From the NCBI RefSeq assembly GCF_001467745.1, contig NZ_LNYG01000012.1:27344-80985 (forward strand): a stretch of 53,642 bases of DNA, read 5' to 3'. Positions 7,709 to 17,979 of the stretch are shown here, in pieces (positions within the stretch are counted from its first letter, which is position 1; each line of letters opens with the position of its first letter). The position numbers and the translations under genes are program-made. Below the pieces are notes generated by a model. It was given only the letters and a program-made list of their open reading frames with translations, searched no databases and was not told the origin of the DNA. Source of the DNA: Legionella jamestowniensis. Lineage in GTDB: Bacteria; Pseudomonadota; Gammaproteobacteria; Legionellales; Legionellaceae.

Positions 7709-10618
7709 ATGAGTGTGATCGATTTAACAATAAATGAATTTGATTTAACCCAAGAAGAAATTGGCTTTATAAGGACAAGGCATTCAAGTAGGCAATTAGC
7801 ATTCGCTTTGCTATTTAAATACTACCAAAAAAGTCATCAATTCATAAGTGACCTAACAAAATTACCTGCTTATCTTATCAAGCAAGTTGCAAGCCAACTT
7901 AATATTCCGCCTGTTATTTGTGAAGTGCCTTCAAGAACATATGACAATTATATCTCACTGATTAGAAAATATTTTAATACTTCTTTCTCTAAAAAAACGC
8001 ATTATAAAGAGCTTGAGGTATGGATAAAAAACGAACTACTACCCAATCATTATTTAGCTGACGAAGAAATCAAAAATCAGGCGATTCAGTATTTAAAAGA
8101 AAGAGGTATTGAGTTATTTAAAGAAAAAACGATGGCAAGAATTATTCTTGATGCTAGCAACGCGTTTGAGAATGAATTATTCGAAAAACTAAAAAACACA
8201 TTGTCCCCAGAAGATGAGGCACAGTTAAATGGTTTGTTATTGCTTTATAAAGAAGGCTTGTCTTATTTAGGTTGGATAAATAAAGAAATTAACAACCCAT
8301 CACTTGATTCTATATTGAGTTTAATGGAACAGCTATCCATTTTGAACCGATTTAATTTTGATTTAGTAGCCATTCACACCATTCCAAGAAAAAGAATCGT
8401 GCATTATTCAGAAGCGTTTACACGTTTAAACCCTAGTGATTTAAAACAAATGATTGATAATAAGCGATGCGCTCATTTACTTATGTATTGCCACACAAGA
8501 AAAGAAGAGATTATCGATAAAACAATCGACATGTTTAACCGCATTATCCGCAACGTCATTCATAAATCAGAAAGGCGTGTGGTTAAAAAACTTATTAATG
8601 ATGTAAAAAAAGTCTACGGTAAAGATACGATCTTGTTTAATATAGCTGAGATAAGTTTAGAACAGCCAGATGGAACAATAAGAGATAAAATTTTTCCTAT
8701 TATTGGCCAGGATAAGTTAAAAAATATCATCGATGAGTATAAGAAAAGAGGACCAAAGTACCAGAGCCTTTTGCATCAACAAATTAGAAGTTCTTATGCC
8801 AGTCATTACCGACGAATGATCCAACCATTATTAGAAAATGTAATTTTTTGTTCTAATAACTCCGAGTATCAGCCAATACTGGATGCATTAGCGCTGATTA
8901 AAAAATATTTCGATAGTAATAAAATTTATTTCCCAGACAATGAAGATGTCCCTATTGATTTCTTGCCTGATAAATGGAAAAAACGCATTGTTGATCCAGT
9001 AAGCGGTAAAATAAAGCGAATTTGTTATGAAGTGTATGTTTTAAAAAAACTTGCAGACAGGATTAGGTGTCGTGAAATAAGGGTTGAAGGCTCGTTTAAA
9101 CATCGAAATCCAGATGAAGATTTGCCGAATAATTTTGAAGAAAACAAAGAAGTGTATTTTGAGGATCTTTCCTTGCCTCTTGATAGTGATGTCTTTATTG
9201 AACAACTAAAGCAACGCCTGACAAGCGCATTAGCCTCTTTAAATGACAATATACCCAACAATACAAAAGTTCAAATTAGTTCCAAAAATGGAGGTCGTAT
9301 TATTGTAACACCCCTTACACCTCAAGCAGAGTCTAGTAGCATTGGAATTATAAAAAAACATTTACAGGAAAAATGGGAAGGAACCAATCTCATCGACATG
9401 ATTAAAGAAGTCGATTTGGAAAACCAATTTACCCGTGATTTTATTTCATATGGCCACAAAATCTATTTAAAACCTCATGAAATTTCCGAAAGAATCTTAC
9501 TTACTATTTATGGACTGGGAACAAACGTTGGGTTAAAACACATGTGTGCTGGAAACGGCCATGTTAGTGAGCATCAGCTTCGACACATTAAAAATTATTT
9601 TTTATCTACTGACAATTTAAAAAACGCTTTAAGCAAAGTAGCAAATGCATTATTTAAAGTCAGACTAGAAGAAATATGGGGTGGTATGCCTGTAGCTGTT
9701 GCCAGTGACTCAACTCAATTTTCCGCTTATTTTCAAAATTTGATATCAGAATACCACAATCGCTATGGGGGAAGAGGCGTGATGATTTACTGGCATGTTG
9801 AAAAAAATGCCTGCTGCATCCACTCACAATTAAAAAGCGTTTCAAGTTCTGAAGTTTCTGCCATGATTGAAGGTGTATTAAGACACTGCACCGAAATGTC
9901 GGTTCAAAAAAATTATGTTGATACTCATGGTCAAAGTGAAGTGGGATTTGCCTTTTCACACCTTTTAGGATTTTCTTTAATGCCACGACTTGCCAATTTG
10001 AATAAACAAAAGTTGGCACAATGTGAACTTGGAGATTATCAAAAATATACAAATCTACAAGCAGTGCTGACAGATACCATTAATTGGCAATTAATTAAAG
10101 AACAATACAGTCAAATTGTAAAATATACTGCTGCGATGAAGGCCGGTCACGCTGAGCCAGAGTCTATTCTCCGGCGTTTTAATCAAAACAATCTGAAACA
10201 TCCAACGTACATAGCATTATCACAGTTAGGTAAGGTATTAAAAACCATATTCATCTGCAACTACTTAATGCATGAATCCATCAGGCAGGAAATCCAAGAA
10301 GGATTAAATGTAGTTGAACTTTGGAATGGTGTCAGCAAATTTATTTTTTATGGCCGATCTGGTGAAATTTCCTCTAACCATAAGAAAGCACAAACCTTAT
10401 CTGTGTTGTCTTTACATCTTTTACAACTATCAATGGTGTATATCAATACCTTAATGATTCAGCGAATAATAGAAGAGTATGGGTTGCAAAATAAATTAAC
10501 TAAGGAGGATAAAAGGGCATTAACTCCTCTTATTTATGAGCATGTTAACCCTTATGGTTTATTCCCATTGAATTTATCAACACGGTTGCCCCATCTTCAC
10601 TATAAGGTGGCTGCATAA
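7709..10618 (+). CDS. tnpA: Tn3-family transposase TnpA
   Basis: The 969-residue length is typical for Tn3 TnpA. The DDE catalytic triad can be placed at Asp667 (VASDSTQF), Asp738 ([12 protein letters not shown]) and Glu870 (NVVELWNG), with the LLGF..MPRL segment between the second and third. It cuts and joins the 38-bp ends during replicative transposition. A GGTG site precedes the ATG. The stop and the tnpI start overlap as TAATG, indicating translational coupling. The frame is intact. Confidence 0.95.
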   Translation: MSVIDLTINEFDLTQEEIGFIRTRHSSRQLAFALLFKYYQKSHQFISDLTKLPAYLIKQVASQLNIPPVICEVPSRTYDNYISLIRKYFNTSFSKKTHYKELEVWIKNELLPNHYLADEEIKNQAIQYLKERGIELFKEKTMARIILDASNAFENELFEKLKNTLSPEDEAQLNGLLLLYKEGLSYLGWINKEINNPSLDSILSLMEQLSILNRFNFDLVAIHTIPRKRIVHYSEAFTRLNPSDLKQMIDNKRCAHLLMYCHTRKEEIIDKTIDMFNRIIRNVIHKSERRVVKKLINDVKKVYGKDTILFNIAEISLEQPDGTIRDKIFPIIGQDKLKNIIDEYKKRGPKYQSLLHQQIRSSYASHYRRMIQPLLENVIFCSNNSEYQPILDALALIKKYFDSNKIYFPDNEDVPIDFLPDKWKKRIVDPVSGKIKRICYEVYVLKKLADRIRCREIRVEGSFKHRNPDEDLPNNFEENKEVYFEDLSLPLDSDVFIEQLKQRLTSALASLNDNIPNNTKVQISSKNGGRIIVTPLTPQAESSSIGIIKKHLQEKWEGTNLIDMIKEVDLENQFTRDFISYGHKIYLKPHEISERILLTIYGLGTNVGLKHMCAGNGHVSEHQLRHIKNYFLSTDNLKNALSKVANALFKVRLEEIWGGMPVAVASDSTQFSAYFQNLISEYHNRYGGRGVMIYWHVEKNACCIHSQLKSVSSSEVSAMIEGVLRHCTEMSVQKNYVDTHGQSEVGFAFSHLLGFSLMPRLANLNKQKLAQCELGDYQKYTNLQAVLTDTINWQLIKEQYSQIVKYTAAMKAGHAEPESILRRFNQNNLKHPTYIALSQLGKVLKTIFICNYLMHESIRQEIQEGLNVVELWNGVSKFIFYGRSGEISSNHKKAQTLSVLSLHLLQLSMVYINTLMIQRIIEEYGLQNKLTKEDKRALTPLIYEHVNPYGLFPLNLSTRLPHLHYKVAA

Positions 10619-11319
10619 TGGAACGAATATCAGCTAAAAAAATGGCGCAAAAAGTTTCAAGTTTGCTTAAAACACAGAATCCTAATTATGATTATCTTCG
10701 AGATGTATTCAGATTTGTGAGAGAAAATCTGAAAATCGAGGTTACAACAACACCCAAACGGTTACCTTATGTACCCACGGAAGATGAGATCAGGCTTTTT
10801 TATAAAGCAGTTTGGGAGTCTCACGATATTGTTCCAATGCTTATTGTTAAAGTTCTGCTTTATACTGGAATACGGGTTAGTGAATTAATTAATATTCAGT
10901 TAGCTGATGTTGATTTAACAAATTGTCGAATAAAAATAAATCAAGGGAAGGGTAAAAAAGATAGGGTTGTTCCCTTTTCACCGGCATTTAAAGAAGCCTT
11001 GGCTCTTCACATAAAACAATATAAAAATGAAAATAGGTTGTTTTTATTCGAGTCAGGCTTTCGTCGCCACTATACAGATCGTGGAATTAGAAAAATCCTT
11101 ATGAGATATACTAAGCTTGCGGGTATTGAACGCTCTATCTCACCTCATAAGCTAAGGCATTTTTTATTTACCTGGCTTAAAAAGAAAAATATCGATGATG
11201 CTTTTATTCAACCCTACTCAGGACATGCGAAAAGAGACTCACTGGAAATTTATTCAAAATTAAGCTTAGCTGATGCACAAGATAAGTATAATGATGTTAT
11301 AGGGGATTTTCCGATCTGA
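10618..11319 (+). CDS. tnpI: Tyrosine recombinase (TnpI-type cointegrate resolvase)
   Basis: The 233-residue protein has the tyrosine-recombinase residues Arg86 (TGIRVSEL), Lys near 113 ([10 protein letters not shown]), His177 and Arg180 (PHKLRH), His203 (YSGHAK) and Tyr212. It should resolve the cointegrate made by TnpA, taking the place of the serine resolvase of classical Tn3. It overlaps the tnpA stop by 1 nt and ends 8 bp before the right terminal repeat. Confidence 0.85.
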   Translation: MERISAKKMAQKVSSLLKTQNPNYDYLRDVFRFVRENLKIEVTTTPKRLPYVPTEDEIRLFYKAVWESHDIVPMLIVKVLLYTGIRVSELINIQLADVDLTNCRIKINQGKGKKDRVVPFSPAFKEALALHIKQYKNENRLFLFESGFRRHYTDRGIRKILMRYTKLAGIERSISPHKLRHFLFTWLKKKNIDDAFIQPYSGHAKRDSLEIYSKLSLADAQDKYNDVIGDFPI

Positions 11320-11327
11320 TATTTTAG

Positions 11328-11365
11328 ATTTTTGCGTCAGGGCGCAAGTTCCGGAGCGCTAGGCC
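11328..11365 (-). repeat. Right terminal inverted repeat of the Tn3-family element
   Basis: This is a 38-bp exact inverted copy of 4467-4504. AATTT at 11366-11370 is the right copy of the target duplication. Confidence 0.95.
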
Positions 11366-11370
11366 AATTT

Positions 11371-11416
11371 ACACACATTACCCCTAACACATATAGCAAA
11401 TAGTTTGAGAATCTAA
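11371..11416 (+). pseudogene. Severed 3' end of the ABC exporter gene
   Basis: Read in the frame continued from 4465-4466, this segment codes for LHTLPLTHIANSLRI and a TAA stop at 11414-11416. It is the natural C-terminus of the exporter gene cut by the Tn3-family insertion. Its stop overlaps the convergent GNAT gene. Confidence 0.75.
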
Positions 11417-11916
11417 ATAACAATTCTCAAGACATCCGTTGGGTGTGAAAATAACTGCCCTTCGCATACCACCTCAGCGCCATGTTTCTTATATAACCCG
11501 TTCAAACTTGGTTTTAAAGTATCCAATAAAATCAAATCAGAGCCTAATTCTGCTGCCAACCTCTTGGCTTTCTCTATTATTTGTTTACCAAAACCAAGTC
11601 CACGGCAATCTTTCTCTACATAGACATACATTAATTCACGTGCATGGGTTAGATTATCTGTTGTCTTCACTAAATCAGCATTAAAAGAATGATCTAATAA
11701 AGCAAACATCGCCACGGGTTGTCCCGCGAATGTACCAATATACACATTATCCTTAAGTGTTCGCATAACTTCTGCTCGGTAGTCTATTCCTTTATTACGG
11801 ATATACCCCCACTCATCTTCAGCCCATTTAGCTGCAATGGGTACGTAGTCCATACAGTCACTCAATTTGGTAAAAGTAAGTTTGTGTTTCGTCAAAGCAG
11901 AACTGAAAAGTAACAT
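11413..11916 (-). CDS. GNAT-family N-acetyltransferase
   Basis: The 167-residue protein has the GNAT core with the acetyl-CoA loop V-x-K-D-C-R-G-L-G-F-G-K (residues about 108-120) and a C-terminal NGLYKKHGAEVV strand-helix. It transfers an acetyl group from acetyl-CoA to an amine; the substrate cannot be read from sequence. GAGG lies 8 nt before the ATG. It begins 9 nt after the MFS transporter stop, so both are in one minus-strand operon, perhaps an import-and-modify or export-and-modify pair. Confidence 0.8.
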   Translation of the reverse strand: MLLFSSALTKHKLTFTKLSDCMDYVPIAAKWAEDEWGYIRNKGIDYRAEVMRTLKDNVYIGTFAGQPVAMFALLDHSFNADLVKTTDNLTHARELMYVYVEKDCRGLGFGKQIIEKAKRLAAELGSDLILLDTLKPSLNGLYKKHGAEVVCEGQLFSHPTDVLRIVI

Positions 11917-11925
11917 GTTAATACC

Positions 11926-13206
11926 TCAATAATTAATAGTCATGGCTGATTGCGGGTTTATTGACCTTTTGCGGCTATACTCACAAACTAGTAAAGAAAC
12001 CAGACCTATGATTGCTCCAAACATATAATACCAAGCTGGTGAAATAAAATTGCCAGTCTTGCTCACCAACCACATCATCACTAATGGCGTTGTGCCACCG
12101 AATAATGAAATACCAACATTAAAGGCAACACCAAAACCACTGTAACGGTACTGATGAGGAAATAAAGAAACCATATACGCATTTAAAGGTGCATAGGTAA
12201 TTGCAATCAAAACAGACATGAAAACCAGTCCTATTGCAATTAAACCAATATTTCCTGTGGAGAGTAATGAAAAGATAGGGATGCTAAAAAATAACATAGC
12301 TGTCATACCGAATCGGATGATTCTTAAAAACCCTATTCTGTCTGCTAAGAGCGCAATAAATGGCTCAAGTGCGGCATCCACTGTCAAAGATAAAGTGATG
12401 ATCAGTGTAGCGAAACCAAGCGGAACATGGAAATAACTGTGCAAATAAGTTGCTGTAAATACATAGGTACCAAAGGTCATAATACTGACTAGCCACGCTA
12501 TCCCTATAATACCAATCACAGCTAAAGGAGTCTCATTTAGTGCAGTCAGAAATGGCAGGCGTGTTTTATCATACTGAGCTATCCTCTGATATTCAGGTGT
12601 TTCAGCAACATAAGTACGCAAATAAAAAATCAGAATACCAGCAATCAATGCTACCCCAAACCCTATCCGCCATCCCCACGAAGGCATAAATGAAGCAGTA
12701 AATAACGAAGCAGCTAGGCCCGCTAAAATCAAACCTGTGCTGTATGCTGAACTGGTTAAGCAACCATATAATGCTTTTTTCTCAGGCTTAGCATGTTCCA
12801 CAAGAAAAATAGCGGATCCAGTAAATTCAGCACTTGCGACAAAACCTTGCATTACTCTTAATAGAGTGATTAGGAGAGGCGCTACAATCCCAATGAGTTG
12901 ATAAGAAGGCACAATACTAATCATTGCTGTAGGAATCGCCATCGCTAAGATACTTAGTGACAATGCGCGTTTCCTACCAAAATGATCGCCAATATAACCA
13001 AAAAATAGTGACCCAAGTGGAGCTAACAAATAGCCTACAGCAAATACACCAAATGTGCTTAAAAGCGAAGCAAATCGATCATCGCTGGGAAAATAAGTTG
13101 CTGCAATAATTGGTACAAAATAGCCAAAAAGTGCAAAGTCATACCATTGTAATGCGGTGCCTGAAACACCAGCGAATAATGCTTTACTCGCGGGGGATAT
13201 TCTCAT
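11926..13206 (-). CDS. MFS transporter, metabolite:H+ symporter (ProP-like) type
   Basis: The 426-residue protein has about 12 membrane segments and MHS-subfamily marks: the LQWYDFALFGYFVP start, the loop motif GYIGDHFGRKRAL after helix 2, and the related loop LLADRIG after helix 8. Related proteins import osmolytes or organic acids with protons at the inner membrane. It is the first gene of a minus-strand pair with the GNAT gene and is divergent from the hydrolase gene; the 93-bp gap must hold both promoters. Confidence 0.85.
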   Translation of the reverse strand: MRISPASKALFAGVSGTALQWYDFALFGYFVPIIAATYFPSDDRFASLLSTFGVFAVGYLLAPLGSLFFGYIGDHFGRKRALSLSILAMAIPTAMISIVPSYQLIGIVAPLLITLLRVMQGFVASAEFTGSAIFLVEHAKPEKKALYGCLTSSAYSTGLILAGLAASLFTASFMPSWGWRIGFGVALIAGILIFYLRTYVAETPEYQRIAQYDKTRLPFLTALNETPLAVIGIIGIAWLVSIMTFGTYVFTATYLHSYFHVPLGFATLIITLSLTVDAALEPFIALLADRIGFLRIIRFGMTAMLFFSIPIFSLLSTGNIGLIAIGLVFMSVLIAITYAPLNAYMVSLFPHQYRYSGFGVAFNVGISLFGGTTPLVMMWLVSKTGNFISPAWYYMFGAIIGLVSLLVCEYSRKRSINPQSAMTINY

Positions 13207-13299
13207 TTGTTACTCCTTCTGCACAAATATGACCCAAATTTTTCGATTTTGCTTGAAATATTATCACCATAGGGTATCTTAAGGACGATTGTAAATAAT

Positions 13300-13998
13300 A
13301 TGGTCACAAATATGAATAGGGATATAGTACTCATTCCCGGAGCATTAGCAACCCCAAAGCTTTGGCATCAGCAAGTGGCTTTTTTTCAGGAAGGCAAACG
13401 ATTTCATTACGTTGATGTGCTCAATAGCGACTCCATTACAGAGATGGCTTATCGCTTTGTTCCAAGTGCTCCTAAAAAATTTACTCTAATTGGATTCTCT
13501 ATGGGAGGCTATATTGCGCTCGATTTATATCGCTATATCCCCGATAGCATAGAAAAGCTCATTCTAATTAATTCCGCTGCAAAATTGGTATCTGAAAAGG
13601 GGCAATTAGAGCGTGAACGTTCTCTCGATTTAATTAGTAAGGGGAAGTTTGATTTCTTAATTAAGCTGATCTTTAAAAACTCAATTTATGATAAAGAAAA
13701 ACATAAAGCTCTGTTACCCCTGGCACAAGACATGGCACAAGAAGTAGGCGTTGAAAATTATAAAAAACAATTGAGTGCCATTCTTAATAAACCGGATCAT
13801 TCATCATTATTACCTTTGATTGAATGTCCAACATTATTAATTGCCAGTAGACAGGATAACGTCATGCCTATTGAAAGATCAGAGCATATGGAAAAAAACT
13901 TGAAACGTTCGGAGTTAATTTATCTAGAACAATGTGGCCACATTGCCATGTTGGAAAAACCGGACAAGATTAACAAAATATTGGCTGGTTGGTTGTAA
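13300..13998 (+). CDS. Alpha/beta-hydrolase fold protein
   Basis: The 232-residue protein carries the whole catalytic set: nucleophile elbow GFSMGG near residue 68, acidic residue in SRQDNVMP and His in CGHIAMLEKP near the C-terminus, plus the oxyanion region LIPGALATP. It is an esterase or hydrolase of unknown substrate; no signal peptide. The ATG at 13300 has no clear ribosome binding site, and a second ATG at 13312 is possible. It precedes the LuxR-type regulator by about 26 nt, likely co-transcribed. Confidence 0.82.
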   Translation: MVTNMNRDIVLIPGALATPKLWHQQVAFFQEGKRFHYVDVLNSDSITEMAYRFVPSAPKKFTLIGFSMGGYIALDLYRYIPDSIEKLILINSAAKLVSEKGQLERERSLDLISKGKFDFLIKLIFKNSIYDKEKHKALLPLAQDMAQEVGVENYKKQLSAILNKPDHSSLLPLIECPTLLIASRQDNVMPIERSEHMEKNLKRSELIYLEQCGHIAMLEKPDKINKILAGWL

Positions 13999-14024
13999 GT
14001 AGTAACGATGTTAGGGATATATCA

Positions 14025-14828
14025 ATGCATAGCGTCAATGAAGATGGAACTATTTGCGTTAATTTAAATGATTATAATGAGTTATCAGATTCAATCCGAT
14101 TTCGGGAAAAAATCGATTATCTGACAGAAAAACTTAATTGTCCAAAAGAGATATCCAATTTTTCAATCTCAATGCTTTTTCGTGGTGGCCAACGTTACTA
14201 TATCTCTAATCTTTACCTCTGGGCTATACCATACCGAACTGAGGGTTTATTTCGAGGAGATGTGGATCATGATCGTAACCTTTACCATGGAAAAGAGTTT
14301 TTTATTCAGAGAGAAATAAAATACGATGAAATGCAGATTCCAATTATTCAAATACTGGAATCACGCTATAAATTAAGTACTACTTTTGCTATGGTTCGAC
14401 AGTGTGACGAATGTGATTTTATTATTGAAGCTTATAACAATGAAGAAATAAAAGAACCTCAAAAACTTTACTATCAAGTGCGTGATACTTTTGAAAAATT
14501 CATTTGTCTCTTCCTTGATGCCATGTTATCAGAGATAACTACTGCTATACCAAGCCAAAAATGGCTGAGTATATTTATCGATAGTGAATTAAGAAAAAAT
14601 ATCATTATGCGTAAGACGATTCCAAAACATTTTATACAGCTCACCCAACGAGAATTACAATGCCTGAGTATGATTGCTAATGGAATGACCATCCAAAAAA
14701 TATCTGACTGCTTACATTTATCGGCAGAAACCGTAAAAACACATGCTAAGTCCATTCGCAATAAAATGAATTGCATTAATATTACTGAGGCTGTATCAAA
14801 AGCATTTCGCTATGGCTTAATATCATAA
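14025..14828 (+). CDS. LuxR-family transcriptional regulator
   Basis: The C-terminal 60 residues form a LuxR helix-turn-helix (LTQRELQCLSMIANGMTIQKISDCLHLS then AETVKTHAKSIRNKM, split here). The N-terminal 190 residues are of the type seen in Legionella LuxR regulators (LpnR-like), without a classical acyl-homoserine-lactone domain that I can recognise. I chose ATG 14025 because AGGGAT lies about 8 nt upstream; a TTG at 13989 inside the hydrolase gene would add 12 residues. It probably regulates nearby genes, including the hydrolase and MFS genes (inference). Confidence 0.85.
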   Translation: MHSVNEDGTICVNLNDYNELSDSIRFREKIDYLTEKLNCPKEISNFSISMLFRGGQRYYISNLYLWAIPYRTEGLFRGDVDHDRNLYHGKEFFIQREIKYDEMQIPIIQILESRYKLSTTFAMVRQCDECDFIIEAYNNEEIKEPQKLYYQVRDTFEKFICLFLDAMLSEITTAIPSQKWLSIFIDSELRKNIIMRKTIPKHFIQLTQRELQCLSMIANGMTIQKISDCLHLSAETVKTHAKSIRNKMNCINITEAVSKAFRYGLIS

Positions 14829-14913
14829 ATTACCTACATTGGGGGATAGGATTACTTATTATAATAATTATACTTCGCCATGTTATTAAAAAATTTATAC
14901 ATGGAGTTGTAAC

Positions 14914-15153
14914 ATGGTGTGTATCGTGGAATTTAATGATAGTTTTCGTTTTAATTTTGTACGGAACAGAATAAAACAAAAAATTTGGATTGAAGCACTT
15001 TTACGTCTTACCAATCTAGATATCAATCACATGGCAGCAATTCTTGAAATACCAGCTGAAGTATTAACTAAGGTACATCACGGAGAAATGGATCTTTCTC
15101 AAGAGTGTGCTGAATGTTTGGGAAGATTATTTTTGCTGGCCTTTAGTGATTAA
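14914..15153 (+). CDS. Small helical protein, 79 aa, unknown function
   Basis: A GGAG site lies 8 nt before the ATG. The sequence from residue 30 (LTNLDINHMAAILEIPAEVL then TKVHHGEMDLSQECAECLG) reads like a compact helix-turn-helix, so a small DNA-binding protein is possible. I do not recognise the family. It stands alone after the LuxR gene. Confidence 0.5.
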   Translation: MVCIVEFNDSFRFNFVRNRIKQKIWIEALLRLTNLDINHMAAILEIPAEVLTKVHHGEMDLSQECAECLGRLFLLAFSD

Positions 15154-15232
15154 ATTCATTCCTGAATTTTAAAGATAATATGGCCAGTTGTGTAAATTGG
15201 TCATACGCATTCAAAAATGGCTAAATAATAAA

Positions 15233-15346
15233 GTGCTGGCTACGGCTAAAAAACGCCAATCTAACTTGATACCAGTAAGATTAGTTTGTGAATTAGATGA
15301 GTTAATTAATAGAGTCAGAAATCAAAATCGACAAAAAATATTATAA
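15233..15346 (+). CDS. Possible very small ORF, 37 aa
   Basis: A GTG-started frame codes for a basic product with the helix-like segment IPVRLVCELDELINRVRNQN. There is no clear ribosome binding site. It may be the remnant of a larger gene or a chance frame. Otherwise 15154-15368 holds nothing I can name. Confidence 0.15.
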   Translation: MLATAKKRQSNLIPVRLVCELDELINRVRNQNRQKIL

Positions 15347-15368
15347 ATCAGTGGTTTCGAGTCATAAC

Positions 15369-17801
15369 TTATGGCGAATTATCTTTGGCTACTGTTTTTT
15401 CAACCGTTTCAGAAGGTTGCACCTTATCAGGTCGAACATCGGCTAAAGCACTTCGAAATCGTTGATTTACTTCCCGAGCGGACTCTAAATTAGCCGCTTC
15501 CTGTGTTTCATGAATAGGCACATCAACTTCATCAGTCTGTTGCGTCTGCACTTCATGAGCAGGCTGATGACCTGACAATTTTGAAAGAGCAGTAAAAAAA
15601 GCAGCATGTTCATGTGATTCTGGCAAAGACTGTTCAAATAAGTATTTCGGCTGGCCATGAAGAAAATGAATGGTCACTTGATCTCCCTTAATGCTTATTT
15701 TGAAATCTTGATTCTTTTCGGGTAAAAAATCAGTCTCTGAAATTCGCACCAATTTTATTTCACGATCGAATTCTTTACATATTAAACCGCCATCTTTGCT
15801 ATATATTTCTCGCTTCTCTTTGAAGGGGTTCTTATATACTCCCCCAAATGTTTCCAATGATGGAATGAATTCTTTCTTTTCTTGCTTGGATGGATGTACT
15901 AAATTAAACCAATCCAAACGGAGTTTTTTGGATTGGTCATTAGGCGATGACTTAATCGCCTCTCCAAAACAACTTCTTGCTCTTTCAATATCACCTTGAT
16001 CTTCGGCAAGCATCCCTTCAATCGTTTCTTTCCATCCTAACTCATCGCTTTGAGTATAATGAGGCATATGTTTAAATAGGTCTTGCATGTCACCAATAGG
16101 CGCTAAATCAGAAGAATTCAATATTTGGGTTGCAATACTCATTCCATTTTCAGAGTTTGTAAAAAATGCTGCACCTTTTTTATCTGTAACATTGATCGCA
16201 ATAAAAGATCGAGTATTCAGGTTTTCACCATATTGATATGCAATTACCTTACCTGCATCTTTATAGATATGCCAACCTAATCCACATGTTTTCGTGATGC
16301 TGTAAGTCCTCGTTGGCACAAGTTTCTCACTTAAAACCTTGACTTCTGTTTGTGCAGATTTGTTCATTGCATATTTTAATTCATCAAGCTCAGTTTGATT
16401 GAAAGGAACACGCCTATAATTACTATCTGTTGCACTCTTGAGGTATTTTTTTGCGTTATCATCAATGCTTAGACGATCGAATTCTTCTGGTGTCAAACCT
16501 GAAAGTGCGAAACTTGTTTCATAGTCAAATGCTTGTTGGATGATGGGATCATCTATGTTCTTTAACCAAGCGGTCATGAATTTTGAAAAATCATTGGCTG
16601 TTGTAAGTAGTGATCCAGCGGCATCAAGATGAGAGGTATGACCTGCTTTTGATGTCATTGCCAAGATATCACTTTTGAATGAAAGGTTATTAAGTTTTAT
16701 TCCCAGGTTTGTTAAATCAATCTCAGGAGGGATAGATACTGGTTCACTCATTCCTTTTACATAATACTCACGGGGATTTTCAGATAAATAAATTTTACCT
16801 TTTTCAGCTTGATTAAGATCGGACAATGATGACATCAATTCAAGATCATATCTAAGATGAGAGAGGCTTTCATAAATTGATGTAGATTTTCCTAGCTGAG
16901 TATGAACTGCTACAATATTGGTATTGCCATCTGGTTGTGGTAAAAATGTAGAATGCTCCATTTCTAGAGGCTTAAACACATACTCGTGGGCCAATTCTTC
17001 TAAATTTTTACCCGTTGTGGCCTCAATGACTTTTTGCAAGAAAAGAATAGCTTCACCTGAATAGGAATACCCTTTGCCCAGATATGATTCATCATCAAAG
17101 AGTAGTGGAGAAGATAAATCTGATTCTGATCCAAAATTGGGCAAGCCCGTGGTGTGTGACAATACATGTCTGGCTGTTAATTGTTGAGCCTTTTCAGGAT
17201 ATTGACCCTTTACCTTAAATCTTTCATATTCCTGACCCGCTGCTTGCAGAATAGGAAGTAATGGCTCATCTAAATTGATACGTTTTTCCCTAACCAATTG
17301 TAACACCAAATAGGTAAATACAATTTTGCTCAGAGAGGATGCTGGAAATTGGGTGTCATTATCTACTTCATTCCTGTCAGTATGGGTGTGACCTCCGTTA
17401 GATGTTACAATTTCTTTAATTTGCTCCACACTTAGATGTAATTTACTCTCATCCTTATTTTTAATGGCGTTTATTTTTTCCTCAAATAAATTGAAATCAA
17501 CAATTTTTGTTTTTTCATATTTTCCATCAGGCTTAATATAATAAAGTTCCTGAGTATCGTTCTTTTTGATAAATATATAACTGTTTTTGTATTGTGCAGG
17601 ACTTTTGGGTAATTCAGACATCAAATGGAGGTCACACCCGTCAGCATCAGCGGATTTTGCGTCTTTTTTGCCAACAGAGAGTGAGGTTTCTACAAATTCA
17701 TTTGCGCTTTCTTTTATCGGTTCAACATACGCATAACCTATAGCTGGAATATGAGCAGGCTTTATTATTTTTTGTAATGTATCAGCAGACGGTTTAGGCA
17801 T
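15369..17801 (-). CDS. Serine hydrolase (class C beta-lactamase/esterase fold) with a domain insertion
   Basis: The 810-residue protein has the S-x-x-K motif of serine beta-lactamase-like enzymes at Ser156-Lys159 (FPASSLSK), the following helix (LQLVREKRINLDEPLLPIL), the HVLSHTTGLPNF segment and Y-S-G (YSYSGEAILFL). The usual third motif reads YQYGEN instead of H-x-G. The fold's first strands (residues 20-56) are separated from the active-site helix by an extra block of about 85 residues (60-143) containing YIFIKKND, ELYYIKPDG and LHLSVEQIKEIVTSNGGHT, which looks like an inserted Legionella-type domain. Residues 590-640 are TPR-like. No signal peptide is visible, and the C-terminus is Glu-rich and polar, so a Dot/Icm effector is possible (inference). 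Substrate unknown. Confidence 0.75.
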   Translation of the reverse strand: MPKPSADTLQKIIKPAHIPAIGYAYVEPIKESANEFVETSLSVGKKDAKSADADGCDLHLMSELPKSPAQYKNSYIFIKKNDTQELYYIKPDGKYEKTKIVDFNLFEEKINAIKNKDESKLHLSVEQIKEIVTSNGGHTHTDRNEVDNDTQFPASSLSKIVFTYLVLQLVREKRINLDEPLLPILQAAGQEYERFKVKGQYPEKAQQLTARHVLSHTTGLPNFGSESDLSSPLLFDDESYLGKGYSYSGEAILFLQKVIEATTGKNLEELAHEYVFKPLEMEHSTFLPQPDGNTNIVAVHTQLGKSTSIYESLSHLRYDLELMSSLSDLNQAEKGKIYLSENPREYYVKGMSEPVSIPPEIDLTNLGIKLNNLSFKSDILAMTSKAGHTSHLDAAGSLLTTANDFSKFMTAWLKNIDDPIIQQAFDYETSFALSGLTPEEFDRLSIDDNAKKYLKSATDSNYRRVPFNQTELDELKYAMNKSAQTEVKVLSEKLVPTRTYSITKTCGLGWHIYKDAGKVIAYQYGENLNTRSFIAINVTDKKGAAFFTNSENGMSIATQILNSSDLAPIGDMQDLFKHMPHYTQSDELGWKETIEGMLAEDQGDIERARSCFGEAIKSSPNDQSKKLRLDWFNLVHPSKQEKKEFIPSLETFGGVYKNPFKEKREIYSKDGGLICKEFDREIKLVRISETDFLPEKNQDFKISIKGDQVTIHFLHGQPKYLFEQSLPESHEHAAFFTALSKLSGHQPAHEVQTQQTDEVDVPIHETQEAANLESAREVNQRFRSALADVRPDKVQPSETVEKTVAKDNSP

Positions 17802-17979
17802 AATGTATTGAAAATACTTTAAAGATATATTTAATTATAAATCAAATTTACGTACAGGCGTTCAGTCTTTACCTCTTAGAATTACGAATCCATCATAAAG
17901 ATGAGTAACTTGCTTTGCTTCCATTAAATTACAAGCAATTATTTACAAAAATTATCAATGCTTTTAGCTAAAAGATTAA

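Larger units (their letters stand above)
4467..11365. mobile_element. Complete Tn3-family transposon with copper genes (6.9 kb)
   Basis: The two 38-bp terminal repeats (4467-4504 and 11328-11365) are identical and inverted. The flanks carry a 5-bp direct repeat AATTT (4462-4466 and 11366-11370), the target duplication expected of this family. Inside are a DUF305 protein and a CopA-CopB fusion on the minus strand, then tnpA and tnpI on the plus strand. Identical ends, a clean target duplication and intact genes indicate recent insertion. Deleting the element plus one AATTT restores the ABC exporter reading frame. Confidence 0.95.

Noticed and set aside
9660-10052. 130-codon minus-strand frame inside tnpA
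   Set aside because: It lies fully within a transposase with placed catalytic residues and has no binding site.
4467-11365. Inverted 38-bp repeats as traces of an inversion event
   Set aside because: The 5-bp duplication and internal tnpA/tnpI identify them as transposon ends.
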